From CAWFFV01 sp963814985 (GTDB taxonomy: Bacteria > Chloroflexota > Ktedonobacteria > Ktedonobacterales > Ktedonobacteraceae), in NCBI GenBank assembly GCA_963814985.1, contig CAWFFV010000056.1, positions 153,233 through 217,232 on the forward strand: a stretch of 64,000 nt of DNA, in the 5' to 3' direction. The notes below the pieces were generated by a model. That model ran no database searches. It worked only from the letters and a program-made list of their open reading frames with translations, and was not told the origin of the DNA. Positions 28,221 through 38,845 of the stretch are shown here, piece after piece. A program made the translations under genes and the position numbers. The stretch's first letter is position 1. Each line of letters starts with the position of its first letter.

Positions 28221-29240
28221 TCATTTCGTGATTGCGTTCCTGACACCCGTTGAAAGTACCTCTGGTTGTATCCTGATCCCAAATTCTGCGGTAACCGCTA
28301 AATGGTCACTCGCCTGACTCCCCGGTAGTCCTTCTGCTTCCGTCACCGGATCGCAAGTCTCTAGTCGCTCAAGTAGTGTTGGGCTGGCAAAAATGAAATC
28401 GATACGACCTGCCGGAGATGCTGCCGGACAGGTAAATCCCCTCTCGTTGGGGTGGCTTCGTCGGTAGCAATCCACATAATGAGCCTGATATACAAGGCGA
28501 ATAGTACCACGTGGCACATAGAAAGATGCGGCTGTATCAAAGAGCGCACAGAGTAGATTATTTTCGGCAATGCTTCTCAAGAGAGGATTGAGAAAACGCA
28601 ACTGGCGAGGGACCAGGGAACTAAGATATGGTTGCCCATCAATAAAACCAGGGTTGTGTTTTCTGCGGTCCAGGTTGATCATATAGCGTAAAAGATTACT
28701 GGCTTGAAAGGGATCACCAGGGGCAAGCGAGTTAAAATCTCCCATGAGCAGGTGTGGTACTCCCTGTTCACGCAATGGTGCCGTAATGCTTAGTATCTCC
28801 CGCACCTCACGTTGCCGAATATGATCCCCTCCCCTTCCTCGATGGAAGGCCGCTGACAAATGCATTACAAAGACGGTTAGATGGTCTCCGTGAGCTTCCT
28901 TGACGCATACCTCCAGCAGAGGTCTGGTGAGTAAGCCTGGACGATTGTGTATCTGTGTGTGAATAACGGGTAAGCTGGTAAGGAGGGCTGGCAGATACCC
29001 ATTACGATATCCGCTCTCGCCAGTATCGCCAGTAGTGATCAGTTGCATACCCAATGTTTCTGCAATTTCCTCGATCACCAGTGGTCTTTTCGTTACTCGC
29101 AGGTTGATCCCTTCGGGTAACCCTACAATATCAGGTTGTGCTGAGCGAATAACCTTTGTTAACTGGTCAAGACGCTGTATACCATATTCCTGTGCACTAT
29201 AGCCGCCAGCTAGAATATTATATGAAACGATGCGAGTCAT
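28221..29240 (-). CDS. Endonuclease/exonuclease/phosphatase family protein
   Basis: 339 residues, intact. The EEP fold signatures are present: the metal-binding Asn in MTRIVSYNILAGG, the Glu in PDIVGLPEG, the catalytic region VFVMHLSAAFH, GDFNSLAPGDP, and the closing QASDHLAVTAEF. A segment of about 60 residues before the last motif (VDCYRRSHPNERGFTC) is specific. EEP enzymes cleave phosphodiester or phosphate bonds in nucleic acids, phospholipids or inositol phosphates; the substrate is not readable. No signal peptide, so probably cytoplasmic. Confidence 0.88.
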   Translation of the reverse strand: MTRIVSYNILAGGYSAQEYGIQRLDQLTKVIRSAQPDIVGLPEGINLRVTKRPLVIEEIAETLGMQLITTGDTGESGYRNGYLPALLTSLPVIHTQIHNRPGLLTRPLLEVCVKEAHGDHLTVFVMHLSAAFHRGRGGDHIRQREVREILSITAPLREQGVPHLLMGDFNSLAPGDPFQASNLLRYMINLDRRKHNPGFIDGQPYLSSLVPRQLRFLNPLLRSIAENNLLCALFDTAASFYVPRGTIRLVYQAHYVDCYRRSHPNERGFTCPAASPAGRIDFIFASPTLLERLETCDPVTEAEGLPGSQASDHLAVTAEFGIRIQPEVLSTGVRNAITK

Positions 29241-29397
29241 TTGTCGTGAATATCCTTTTTAGATGCGTCCCTTGCAGTATGCCATCATCAAAACGTGGTT
29301 GTGTTTTCAAATCCCACTATATCAGACGAATGCTTATCTGTAAGAGTTACATGGAAACCCACCACCATACTGAACTACGGCAAAATCAGTGTAACGC

Positions 29398-29508
29398 CTC
29401 AGGTCTCCTCGCCACCTGCGGTGGCTCACTCTCGCGTGGCGTGGTTTGCGTCGCAAACCACGCCACTAACATACAACGGTTTGCGAAGCGCCGTCGGCGC
29501 TGAGGAAT
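29398..29508. repeat. Palindromic hairpin element, copy 4 (shorter stem)
   Basis: Inner perfect palindrome 29436-29466 (31 bases, centre T at 29451, apex TTTGCG-T-CGCAAA). Outer parts CTCAGGTCTCCTCGCCACC and GGTTTGCGAAGCGCC plus GGCGCTGAGGAATTA match the other copies, but the TTTTGTGTGGG section of the stem is lacking. Confidence 0.85.
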
Positions 29509-29574
29509 TAGAAAAAGAGGTGGACACAATCAGAAAATCTTGTGTCCACCCCATTGACCAGATCAAGTGTCTAT

Positions 29575-30939
29575 CTACTTCCAGGTTACACGTTCCAGCA
29601 GGTACATGGGTAGCTCTTCGATAGCAATACGCACCTGAGTCATGCCATCACGTTCACGTACTGTGACGGTCTGATCATCCAGGGTCTGGAAGTCGATGGT
29701 GACACAGTATGGTGTGCCGATCTCGTCCTGGCGGCGATAGCGGCGACCAATATTGGAGATATCGTCATATTGTGAGACCATCAGACGTTGCAGGCGTTTA
29801 TGAATGCCTTTGGCAGTTGTGACCAGTTCCTCTTTATTTTTCTGCAAGGGCAATACCGCAACCTTGACCGGTGCCAGTATCGGATTCAGGCGCAGGACTG
29901 TACGTGGCTCCTTCCCTGCTGGATCTGGCTCTTCCTCATAGGCATCGAGCAACAGATTAAGGAAGGTACGATCCACACCACCCGAGGTCTCGACAATCCA
30001 GGGCATAAACTTCTCTTTGGTAAGTGGGTCCGTATAGCTTAAATCCTGGCCGCTATACTGGCTATGTCGTGAGAGGTCCCAATCCTGTCTCCAGTGGATG
30101 CCTTCCCACTCTTGCCAGCCCAGCACTGTCCTGTATTCGACATCGAAGGCCTGTTTGGCATAGTGAGCAAGTTCATCACTACCATGATCACGGAAGCGCA
30201 GGCGATCTTTATGGTTGAGGATGCTCTTATACCACTCGAAGCGATAGTTTTTCCAGTACTCAAACCATTTCTGCATCTCATCAGGATGGACAAAGAACTG
30301 CAAGTCCCACTGCTCAAACTCGCGCTGGCGGAACAGGAAGTTACCCGGCGTGACTTCGTTACGGTAGGCCTTACCGATCTGGCAGATACCAAATGGAATC
30401 TGCATACGAGAGGACTTTAAGACATTGTCATAGTCCAGGTAGATGTTCTGACAGGCCTCGCCGCGCAGGTAGGTCTTCATACGATCACCTTCAACAACGC
30501 CGAGGTATGTCTCCATCAGCAGATTGAAGGTGCGTGGTTCTGTCAATTCGCCACCGCAATTGGGACACTTGTTTTGCGCAACGTTTTCGGCTGGCAGATG
30601 ATCAATGCGGAAACGGCGCTTACATTTTTTGCAGTCAACCAGACGATCAACAAAGTTCTCGACGTGACCGCTGGCCTCCCAGACGCGAGGATGGGTAATA
30701 GTTGCGCCCTCAATGCCCACGACGTTATCATGGTTCTGCACCATCGACCACCACCAGTAGCGTCGAATGTTGTTACGGAACTCGACACCGAGCGGCCCAA
30801 AGTCATAGATGCCTGCTACGCCGCCATAGATTTCAGAGTTGGGATAGACGAAGCCGCGTCGTTTGCATAGGGAAACAATCTTCTCAATGGGCACAAGAGG
30901 GGTATCATTGGTTGCTGGTTTATCTTCTATTTGAGTCAT
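29575..30939 (-). CDS. glyS: Glycyl-tRNA synthetase
   Basis: ATG at 30939 (MTQIEDKPATND) has GGAGGAAACC upstream; the frame is open further but this start fits. 454 residues. Class II motifs: IVSLCKRRGFVYPNSEIYGG, YDFGPLGVEFRNNIRRYWW, THPRVWEASGHVENF, a four-Cys insertion (DCKKCKRRF, KCPNCGG), the motif 2 region FGICQIGKAYRNEVTP, and motif 3 in TSGGVDRTFLNLLLDAY. The C-terminal anticodon-binding domain ends MYLLERVTWK. This is the dimeric eukaryote-like GlyRS, not the alpha/beta type. A T-box leader lies directly upstream. Confidence 0.95.
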   Translation of the reverse strand: MTQIEDKPATNDTPLVPIEKIVSLCKRRGFVYPNSEIYGGVAGIYDFGPLGVEFRNNIRRYWWWSMVQNHDNVVGIEGATITHPRVWEASGHVENFVDRLVDCKKCKRRFRIDHLPAENVAQNKCPNCGGELTEPRTFNLLMETYLGVVEGDRMKTYLRGEACQNIYLDYDNVLKSSRMQIPFGICQIGKAYRNEVTPGNFLFRQREFEQWDLQFFVHPDEMQKWFEYWKNYRFEWYKSILNHKDRLRFRDHGSDELAHYAKQAFDVEYRTVLGWQEWEGIHWRQDWDLSRHSQYSGQDLSYTDPLTKEKFMPWIVETSGGVDRTFLNLLLDAYEEEPDPAGKEPRTVLRLNPILAPVKVAVLPLQKNKEELVTTAKGIHKRLQRLMVSQYDDISNIGRRYRRQDEIGTPYCVTIDFQTLDDQTVTVRERDGMTQVRIAIEELPMYLLERVTWK

Positions 30940-30953
30940 GAGTGGTTTCCTCC

Positions 30954-31225
30954 ACAAAAAAATCCCCCAGGCGTTCAATCCGCCCAGGGACGAATGTGCC
31001 ACTGTAGGCCTGGGGCAACTACATCTGACGGCAACATGCGCGGTTCCACCCTGCTTCTTCACCTACAAATAGTGAAGCCACTCATTCTAATCCAACTCCG
31101 AAGCGCCGTTCACCTGTTACGGATGCCGATCTTACACTATCATCGGCTCGCTGCTCTCCCTGGCAGGTTACTCCTCTTCATCATCATTGGAGGATATATG
31201 TTTTTCTCTCCGCCAGTAGTATAGC
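30954..31225 (-). ncRNA. T-box leader of glyS
   Basis: The T-box core AGGGTGGAACCGCG is at 31052-31039. Upstream are a Stem I-like region with AGGGAGAGCAGCGAGCC and a likely specifier loop GAAC-GGC, where GGC is a glycine codon. Downstream a terminator hairpin (30990-30963, TCCCTGGGCG pairing with CGCCTGGGGGA) and a run of Ts (30962-30954) end just before the ribosome site of glyS. Uncharged tRNA-Gly is expected to favour the antiterminator and allow transcription. Confidence 0.85.
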
Positions 31226-31265
31226 GGAGACACGTGGAAGATGCAAGCGTTTTTGGGCAATACTC

Positions 31266-31391
31266 CTATTGCCTATTTTTGCGTTCTTGACGCTCGATGA
31301 GGATGGGTCCCACGAGATAGGCAACGGTGAACGCTACAACCACACCGTAGACCCAGGCAATAGTTTTGAGGGTTGATGGCTTATTCTGCAT
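31266..31391 (-). CDS. 41-residue single-helix membrane protein
   Basis: ATG at 31391 with AAGGAG eight bases before it, TAG at 31266-31268. MQNKPSTLKTIAWVYG is followed by one hydrophobic helix (VVVAFTVAYLVGPILI) and a charged tail (ERQERKNRQ). The good ribosome site and hydrophobic pattern support a real gene. Function unknown. It lies between the T-box of glyS and the DUF3291 gene on the same strand. Confidence 0.6.
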   Translation of the reverse strand: MQNKPSTLKTIAWVYGVVVAFTVAYLVGPILIERQERKNRQ

Positions 31392-31510
31392 AATTTGTTT
31401 CTCCTTCTTCTGACTCTCTGTTTACAATACGTAGGAGAGAGAGAAAAGGTACAACTTCTTGCAAACTATGGCTTGCTATTGTGACAAGAAATCTCCCCTG
31501 CTCTTGCCTC

Positions 31511-32009
31511 TCACGATGCCGGGCACTCTTCAAGAAATGGGGGAAGCGCTTCCCCTCCAGCTTCAGAAGCTGGAAATGGTTTTTTGAAGGAAAAAACAAA
31601 TGCCGTTTCACCGTGCATGCGCAGATGCTCCAGGCGTGTCTTTGCCTCTTCTACGGTGGGAATATGACCTTGAGGAATCCACCACAGAGCCATATATGGG
31701 CCATCGAAGCGCTCAAACCAGTGACGGCGCTGCTTCATCACATGCCGATGTGCGTTCTCTATAACATAAACATAGTTAGAAAGATCCTCTAATGATGCCC
31801 ATACAGACATATTTAAAAGTATGCGATCATCTTCGTAAGGACGAAGTGCTGTTGCATCTCCATCTGCTGGTTTGCAGTCGCCAAATAAAACCTGGACTAC
31901 TATCGGCAAGCGCGTTGACTTCATCCAGTTTCGCTACAAATCCAGCCATAAGAGGATCACTCAGAGGGGCTAGCATACGGGCAATGTTGACCTGAGCCAG
32001 ATGAGACAT
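31511..32009 (-). CDS. DUF3291 family protein (frameshifted)
   Basis: Starts MSHLAQVNIARMLAPLSDP at 32009 (GAGAGAATG context) and continues GFVAKLDEVNALADSSPGF in one frame. After a shift near 31880 the second frame gives DGDATALRPYEDDRILLNMS, LSNYVYVIENAHRHVMKQRR and WFERFDGPYMALWWIPQGH, ending near 31511. About 165 residues. DUF3291 proteins look like small alpha/beta-barrel (dimeric ferredoxin-like) proteins; their role is not established. Confidence 0.8.
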
Positions 32010-32315
32010 TCTCTCTCCTTTCGATAAAACACTTCACTCAATTAAAGCATACCAGCTTTTTCATGTGTTTACAAAGTATACCTCCCATGTAAGGCTCTCT
32101 GTATGTGCTATAGATTTTCCTTGACAGAGAGGGTATGCTGAAGCGAAGATAAAACGATCAATTAGTAGAGTATTATGAATAAAATTCGGATGGTGGGGCA
32201 AAGATCGTTTAACAGCGGCAATAAAACTTTTGATTACTCAAACAATTGTAATAATGCAAAGGATGGTGCTCCCGCAAAGTGGAGAGCCAACACATTGGAA
32301 AGGTTGGAGAGGGCG

Positions 32316-33058
32316 ATGAGGAAAACGCTTTTGTGTCTCCTTCTTGTAGCAGGCTCGATATGTTGGGGAATGGGAAGAGTTATTACAACGAATATCTCAA
32401 ATGTCCATGTGGTCACCCGGCTCATAGCGTAGCCCCTCTAAGGGATACTGTCTCTACCGCTCATTCCCAAATGTTTGCGGGTCGTCACTTTTCCCATAGT
32501 TCTTCTCCTATGATTGCATTAACATTCGATGATGGACCCAACCCAACATTTACCCCACAGATACTTCACGTGCTAGAGCAGTATGGAGTAAGTGCAACGT
32601 TTTTCTGCGTTGGCCAACAAGTACAAAGCTATCCAGGTCTCGTGCAACAAATGTCCCAGGCGGGGGAAACGATAGGTAATCATAGCTGGAATCACTCTAC
32701 CCTGACAGGGCTATCTCCAGATGCGATACGCGGGCAATTGCGTTCAACATCTACCGTTATTCAACAGGCTACAGGAATATCGCCGACACTCTTCCGACCG
32801 CCCTATGGGGCAACCAACGGAACGGTGGAAAGTATCGCGTCTCAGCTTGGACTGTATGAGATCTTGTGGACGATAGACACACGTGACTGGCAACACCCCG
32901 GAGTTGGGGCTATCGTCAGTACTGTCCTCGCTAACGCCAGGAATGGGAGCATTGTCTTGATGCACGACGGAGGCGGTGACCGCTCACAAACAGTCCAGGC
33001 GCTACCCCAGATCATCATCGGACTGAGGCAACGCGGCTTTACATTTGTGGTTGCGTAG
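32316..33058 (+). CDS. Polysaccharide deacetylase family protein (frameshifted after signal peptide)
   Basis: ATG at 32316 opens a signal peptide (MRKTLLCLLLVAGSICWGM). A one-base shift near 32417 then leads to the NodB domain: motif 1 ALTFDDGPN, motif 2 GNHSWNHSTL, motif 3 RPPYG, motif 4 WTIDTRDW, and motif 5 VLMHDGG. All catalytic and metal ligands are there (DD, H..H, H of motif 5). It probably removes acetyl groups from an extracellular polysaccharide such as peptidoglycan or chitin-like material. A family-B hairpin overlaps the stop codon. Confidence 0.9.
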
Positions 33059-33127
33059 AGGGTGTGGTTTACAAGCGCGTAACTGTTATGTCGTTGATAC
33101 ATCACGGGCTTGTAAACCGCGCCCCTA
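33054..33127. terminator. Hairpin repeat (family B) after the deacetylase gene
   Basis: The right arm ACGGGCTTGTAAACCGCG is identical to the copy at 23372-23397; the left arm is slightly degenerate (GGTGTGGTTTACAAGCGCG). It begins in the stop codon of the deacetylase. Likely terminator. Confidence 0.7.
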
Positions 33128-33128
33128 C

Positions 33129-33415
33129 AAAACATGTATTGCAGACATATATCAGGCAAAGATCAGGGGGTGATTTTGTCGAATTGGGGGACCATATGGC
33201 GTAGTGCCTGTACATCGAATCACGGTCCTCGGTGGTAGTAGTTCTTGATTTGGCAAGTTCAACAATTGAGGAATTTCGGATAGTTCTGGCTTTGCATGAT
33301 TGGTTCCCAATATTTTCCGAGATATTGACTAGCTTCTCCTTAAAGCAAGTCAAACAATATGTAGTGCTTGAGCCTTTCTGTGAGTAGCAAGATGATAGTT
33401 CTGCGACAAATTGAG
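33129..33415. other. Gap with a possible gene remnant
   Basis: About 290 bases between the deacetylase and the NACHT gene. On the plus strand a frame gives IEEFRIVLALHDWFPIF and LKQVKQYVVLEPFCE up to a TAG at about 33388, without a good start. It may be a remnant of an accessory gene. Nothing else recognised. Confidence 0.25.
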
Positions 33416-36400
33416 TTACAATGAGAGTCGCGACGTATTTGTGAGACTTTGATCTTGTGCCAGATGCAAGAGTTGCTCTGTTAGTAGACGCTCTTTCTCT
33501 GATCCATTGAGATGTAAAATAGAAGAGTTAACAAGCTGTCTTAACTGTTCAATAGAAAAGTCTGGACATTTGACAATTTGTGAAAGGAGCCGGACAAAGC
33601 ATTGCCAACCATCTGAATTTTCAGGACTATAACAGTAGAAATACTGGGCGATTTGGATTAGTGCTTCAGTAGAGAAGGTCTGGGTATTGTCCCAGGCAAT
33701 CGAGCAGTTGGAAAATAGTGCAGTGGTATTTCGCGTTCGCGTGTAATAGAATACTGTACAAACTTGGAGTATCTGTTGGATTGGAGGGTGCCAGCACATT
33801 TCGGAGCCAGGCTCAGAAGGATTGGGATAGCATGTTGCTGTTGCTCTGATGTAGCAAGGATTGTAGGTACTCCGATGATAGATTTGTGTTGCAAAACTTA
33901 TTATCCCCTCTATATCCTCTGTAGTGAGATTAGGGTTTTTAGCCAGCTCTGTCATCTCTTGCATAGCTTACTGTTGCTCCACTAGATCCATGGAGACTAT
34001 ACTTGTAGAGAGCCTTTGCAACCCCAAGGCATTTTCTAAGGAGAGATCATCAGGTTGCGCGATCTAGTGCAGTAGTATGTCTTGATCAGCGGAAGTTGTC
34101 GTACCTCTACGTCTTCGGAAATGTCTCCCTCAAGGTGCTCGATGATATATGATATCCACTCAATGGAAGGGAGGGAGACTCGGGATGTTGTATTAAGCGC
34201 AAGAGTATCTGTTTGGCACTTTGATGCTCTTCTAGTCTTCCTCTGACTAGAAGGATACACTCTTGTACTACTCGTAGAAGAGCATAAGCGATGCGTACCA
34301 ATTGTTCAACGGTCGCAATCAGTCCAATATGGATATTTTTCTAATTTTGAATGTTTTTCCATACTCGAAGAAGATCTCAAGTATAATCTTGCCTACTTCG
34401 AATTCCCAGGGCCCTCTTTGCCGACAAAGATGCTCTATAATCTGTACCCGTTGTTCAAAAACGAGATCAGGGCGTCTCTAGCAGGTGTAAGAATATCTCA
34501 AAAGCATGCTGTTGCTGCTGTTTTGACTGAAAGGAACTGCCAAGGGTACTAACAAATAGAACTCATCAACGAATTTGGTAATATCCTTGACGGTATGATG
34601 CGGACGTTGTGCGAAGCTTAGAAGAAGCTCAAAGGCTTGATGCTGTTCGTTGTCCCATCAGAGCTATGTTTATAGAGGAGAATAGCTGCGGTAAAGCATA
34701 TGCCAGTTTCTTGTTGGGCTGCTTTTATCAAGATGTGAATAGCCTGTTGACGCTCTGCTGAGCCTATGGAAGCGTTTGCGTATAGTACTCCTATTGCCTC
34801 CGTGTTAGGAATAATATTGCTGCTCACAATAGCCGCCAGCGCTCTCTGTGCAAGTTTACCATACTGTCGCGTTTTGATGAGGTGCTCCCAAATGTTGTAA
34901 TGCTTTGTCACGCTGTGATGGAAAGGGTGAGTTTTTCATTAAATCACTCAAGCGCGAAATAACAACTTCCGCCAATTCCTGATCCACTATGATCTCTTCG
35001 ATTAGACAATCACAAACGAAGAAAAGATCTTGCTGCACAATATCATTGTAGTGACTACGGTGACTTTTAATCTTACCAACAAGAATGTGACGCAGTTGGG
35101 TTGTTGCAGGTTTACGCACGAGCTTACTAAGCAGCAATAAAATTACTTCTTGCCAATGAGGATCATGCAAATACTTCTGTAGAAAATTGCTAATGATAGC
35201 TGGATCTTCCTCTTGCCGGTAGCACCCATAAATATGCGTAGCAGCAAAATATTCCTGGAAAGTGCGATGTATAAAACCATACAACAATTCTCCATTCATT
35301 TCCGTCCCACGCTCAACAATCAATCCTGCTTCTACTTGCATAAGTTCAAGAAAGCGTTTTGCCTCTGCACGTTGTTCTGCCACTCCTGTAATCAATTTTT
35401 GACCACGAAGAAAGGATTCAATTTCTCGTAGCATAAATCTGGCAGATACATCGCTAGCAATATCCTCACCATGTATTCTGTCTTCCTGATATTCTTCCGT
35501 GTCACTGTCTTTCTTCTTGTGAACGCTCATGCAAACGAAACCAAGATGTGCAACGCATGCATACTGATCCTCTTTGACCATCTTCATATCTTTCCAGCGA
35601 ACATCCGTTCCTTTGAGTTTGGCCCAGGTTTCTAGCAAAAGGTCCGCACAGCGGTCATAGACGAGCACTCTTCTATCGGGAAGGCGTTCGTAGCGATGAG
35701 GCAGTGATTACGGTAAGAAGTAAGGGATTTCAGCTAGCTTATGTAATCTGCCATTTCCTTTCAATGTCGTGAGTAGCGTCTCTAGTTCTTGCTGGTCATC
35801 GTATGGGATAGGAGATAATCTCAGCACATGGGTGTACCATCGCTCTAAGAACTGCTGAATTTGTGAGTCGTTAAATTCTTGTACCTGGGCATGCGCAAAC
35901 CATTGTTAGAGAAGCGTGCCAGTTCATAACCAACCGGACGCGAGGTGACAATAATACGATTGCCAGGATAGCATAACGCAAAATGTTCGATCTCCTCAAT
36001 GAGCCTGCGGCGCTCATCCAGAGTCGCCACCTCGTCGAGACCATCAAAGAGCAAAAGCATGGTTCTGCGTTCAAGCAACTCCTGGAACATCTGAGGATTA
36101 ATTTCAACGCCTTCTCGTCCTAACAGAACCTCAGTAGTGTAGGATAAAAAATTATAGTCCGGGTGCTGTCTGCGATCTTCGGTAAGGCGACGCAGTTCGA
36201 TGCGTAGTGGTAGAGGATTCCCTGAAAGAAGAGGGAGGTCTGGCATTGAAAAGTTTGACTGATTGGCTACTGCATGACTCCAGGCCAGGTGGCGTGTCAC
36301 TGTTGATTTGCCGGAACCTGGACCACCAAGCAGAACAATGTAGGGATACTGCCCAAGTAAGGCCGGAATCGAGTCCTGCTTCTCTGCTAGTGAGAGTGTT

Positions 36401-37189
36401 CGGTCCTGTAGAGCTATGCGTAATGGCACAAAGATACCGTTGAGTTCGGGATCTGTATTCTTCTCGCCGCGATCTTTAGGTACGACGCCAACAAGCTTGA
36501 GATAGTGCAATGTTCGCTCAATGTGGGCGGTGTATACTTCCACATCTCGTGCAAACTGCTCTGGTGTATAGTGATCTGCTAGATTCTCGTTAATCTGAAG
36601 AAGCGTAGCAACGACTTCTTCCAGAGAGCGTTGTATACCCATATCGGCACGTAACTTGAGTGCATCACTCATCTGTTGTTTGAAGAAGGGGTCAACATAC
36701 AATTCTGCTATGAGCGCGTCAAAAAAGCTACTCAGATAAGGTGCAGCATCTACCTCAGCAGGCGGTGTCGACTGTGAGAGGCTACGTGTACGTAGTGAGC
36801 GGTTGTATGCTTCGTTTAGTTCCGTCAAGTTGGGGGTATCAGAGATAGTGATAAGGCGCAGTGCTTCACGGCGAAGTCTGTCACTCTGGGGGCCTGGTTC
36901 GGAAAGTACAGTAAGAATGTTGTGATATTGATCACGTTCTTCAAGCGTCTTGAAATGTCTTCAACCCTCTTTCAACTGCATTTTTCAGGACCAGTTCCAG
37001 GTGGCGCTGCTGTTCTTTTTCGTCCAGGTGCAGACGGTTACGCCCATAGCCGGTACCTTTTTCGACAATGAATTCTTTCCCTTTATCAAAGAGAGCACCT
37101 CGAATGCTCTCTAACCAGGAGAGGGCATTTTTAGTGAGGTATGTAACGACGATACCTGTTGTAACTGCAAGAGAGATAGGTTCTACCAT
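33416..37189 (-). CDS. NACHT-domain NTPase with helical repeats (frameshifted; bacterial NLR-like)
   Basis: Fragments in line on the minus strand form one protein of about 1,250 residues. N-terminus (37189): MVEPISLAVTTGIVVTYLT, a short hydrophobic/helical segment. Then a helical domain and the NACHT module: Walker A LGGPGSGKSTV (about 36324-36301), Walker B MLLLFDGLDEVATLDERRR, IIVTSRPVGYE, and NPLLLTVIT with HRYERLPDRRVLVYDRC after a shift near 35720. Then a winged-helix-like part (YGFIHRTFQEYFAATHIYG), then alpha-solenoid repeats (AERQQAIHILIKAAQQETG) to 33416. NACHT NTPases of this kind (STAND family) include anti-phage sensors, but many in Chloroflexota have no known role. At least five shifts break it. 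A nucleotidyltransferase-like gene diverges from it. Confidence 0.82.
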
Positions 37190-37399
37190 TTTTCACACCG
37201 CTTTCTCACGTAATCTTTGGCCTGTAGTATATAGACGCAAATACATTTGAAATTTACAAGGAAATAGATGAGATGTCAATATTGTAAGATGAGAAGGGTA
37301 ATGGGGGACGTTTGGGTAGCTTAAAATGATGAAATGAAGTTTTCTCAGGTAGAATAGCTTCTACTGGAGACAAGGATGTTTTGATAGATCGGAGTAAAT

Positions 37400-38611
37400 A
37401 TGGTGAGTGCCAATCCAAGTAGGCAACCTGCTTTATCTCAAAATCAATCTTATGATCAAGAACTTAAACGCTTAATCAACTCACTACGTGCCTGGGGGAT
37501 CGACTATCTGATGGGTGAGCCACACCCGACAAGTCCGTTGCCTGCTACTGAGTTGGTAATACGCCTGGCTCAATGCGAGTATGCACCGGTGCATAATGCA
37601 AGCATCGCTCTCTTTTTGTTGCATCCTGAGTTAGCTGATGCAGTACTCGAAGCTTACAATACATGTGATCCCGCTTTTGCCGAGCAAATCGCGGTTTTGA
37701 CACTGGCAACTATCTATCTGCAACGACAGTGGTCATTTCGCTTGACGATGGCCCTTGGGCGTGTACCGGCCTTTCCTGAGCAGCAATTTGCTCATCTATG
37801 GGAAGGTCGCCTGTTACCTCCACCTGCCACCCAGTATGGGGAAGTGGGTTTGCAGGCATTGCAGGAAATAGAACAACGACGGCATGGCTGGCCCCTGGAC
37901 CTTATCGCTGATTGGCAAAAGCATGTCGATCATCTTTTGCTTCAGGAAGAGCCAAAGCATCGTCAGGCAGAAACTCCTATTGCTGCCCTGGATCTCTGGA
38001 AAGGAGACAGTACGGGAGAGCAAGGACGTGGGATATCCATGCCACAAGGCATAGGAAAAGCTGAGATTGACAAGTTCCTCACGTCTGTTGGTCAGGCCAT
38101 GCGCAAACCCGCACGCCTGTATCTTTCAGGGGAGACAGCTTTGATCCACATGGGAACTCGTCCTGGTGGAGCTATGAATGGGACGATGAATGGAACTATA
38201 AATATAGAGGTTGTGCTGGACACGACAGACCAGGACGAAATGTTGAGCGCAATTCAACGTGTTTTGGATCAAATGCAGATCGGCGTTGAGCTGGCTTCAC
38301 CTGCTGATCTGATTCCTCTCCCCACACAATGGACAACACAATCCAGGTACGTTGGACGCTCCGGGTCAGTCGATATCTTCTATTTTGACTTTTATAGTCT
38401 CGCTCTCAGCAAAGTAGCACGAGGGGCGGATCGTGACCTGATGGATATCAAGCTCTTGCTTCAGCAGAAAGTGATTACACTGGATGGATTGGATACTGCC
38501 TGTCGAGAGATATTGCCGCGCATAGGTCATCCCCCCTATCTCAGCCTCAATCTCAAGCGCTTTGCTGAACGCTATGGTCTTATGCGTCAGCAATTCCAAC
38601 GCCTCTTTTAG
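37400..38611 (+). CDS. Nucleotidyltransferase-like protein (DUF6036/AbiEii-like C-terminal domain)
   Basis: 403 residues, intact; ATG at 37400 (weak ribosome site). The N-terminal half is helical with no family I can name. From about residue 220 it resembles AbiEii/DUF6036 nucleotidyltransferases: ARLYSGET-like LYLSGETALIHMGTRPGG, then INIEVVLDTT where family members carry the catalytic DID/DIDL, and the closing LALSKVARGADRDLMDIKLLL. The acidic pair is changed to N-I-E, so catalysis may be impaired. In type IV toxin-antitoxin systems such proteins modify tRNA. It is divergent from the NACHT gene, 210 bases away. A functional link is only suggested by position. Confidence 0.7.
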   Translation: MVSANPSRQPALSQNQSYDQELKRLINSLRAWGIDYLMGEPHPTSPLPATELVIRLAQCEYAPVHNASIALFLLHPELADAVLEAYNTCDPAFAEQIAVLTLATIYLQRQWSFRLTMALGRVPAFPEQQFAHLWEGRLLPPPATQYGEVGLQALQEIEQRRHGWPLDLIADWQKHVDHLLLQEEPKHRQAETPIAALDLWKGDSTGEQGRGISMPQGIGKAEIDKFLTSVGQAMRKPARLYLSGETALIHMGTRPGGAMNGTMNGTINIEVVLDTTDQDEMLSAIQRVLDQMQIGVELASPADLIPLPTQWTTQSRYVGRSGSVDIFYFDFYSLALSKVARGADRDLMDIKLLLQQKVITLDGLDTACREILPRIGHPPYLSLNLKRFAERYGLMRQQFQRLF

Positions 38612-38615
38612 GGTA

Positions 38616-38757
38616 ACTATTCAGATTCCCTTTCCCTGATTCCTCAGCGCCTACGGCGCTTCGCAGGTTGTTTTATGTGGGTTGCGGTGTTTGCGGCGCA
38701 AACACCGCAACCCACATAAAACAAGAGTCCTGTGGTGGCAGGGAACCTGAATAGTCA
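38616..38757. repeat. Palindromic hairpin element, copy 5 (reverse orientation)
   Basis: Perfect 53-base palindrome 38670-38722 (centre G at 38696, apex TTTGCG-G-CGCAAA). Outer segments CCTCAGCGCCTACGGCGC on the left and GTGGTGGCAGGG on the right. Near-perfect terminal inverted repeats (CTATTCAGATTCCC and GGGAACCTGAATAG, 14 bases, one mismatch) bound it. It starts seven bases after the nucleotidyltransferase stop. Confidence 0.9.
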
Positions 38758-38845
38758 GCTTTTAGAATGGCATATGAGGAATAGCCCTACTGATTGTAGG
38801 ATGAGAATAAGCATTACTCTACAATCAGCAGGGTTGTTCTTGCAG

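Noticed and set aside
31381..31611. Minus-strand frame at the end of the DUF3291 gene
   Set aside because: Out of frame with the recognisable DUF3291 sequence and overlaps it.
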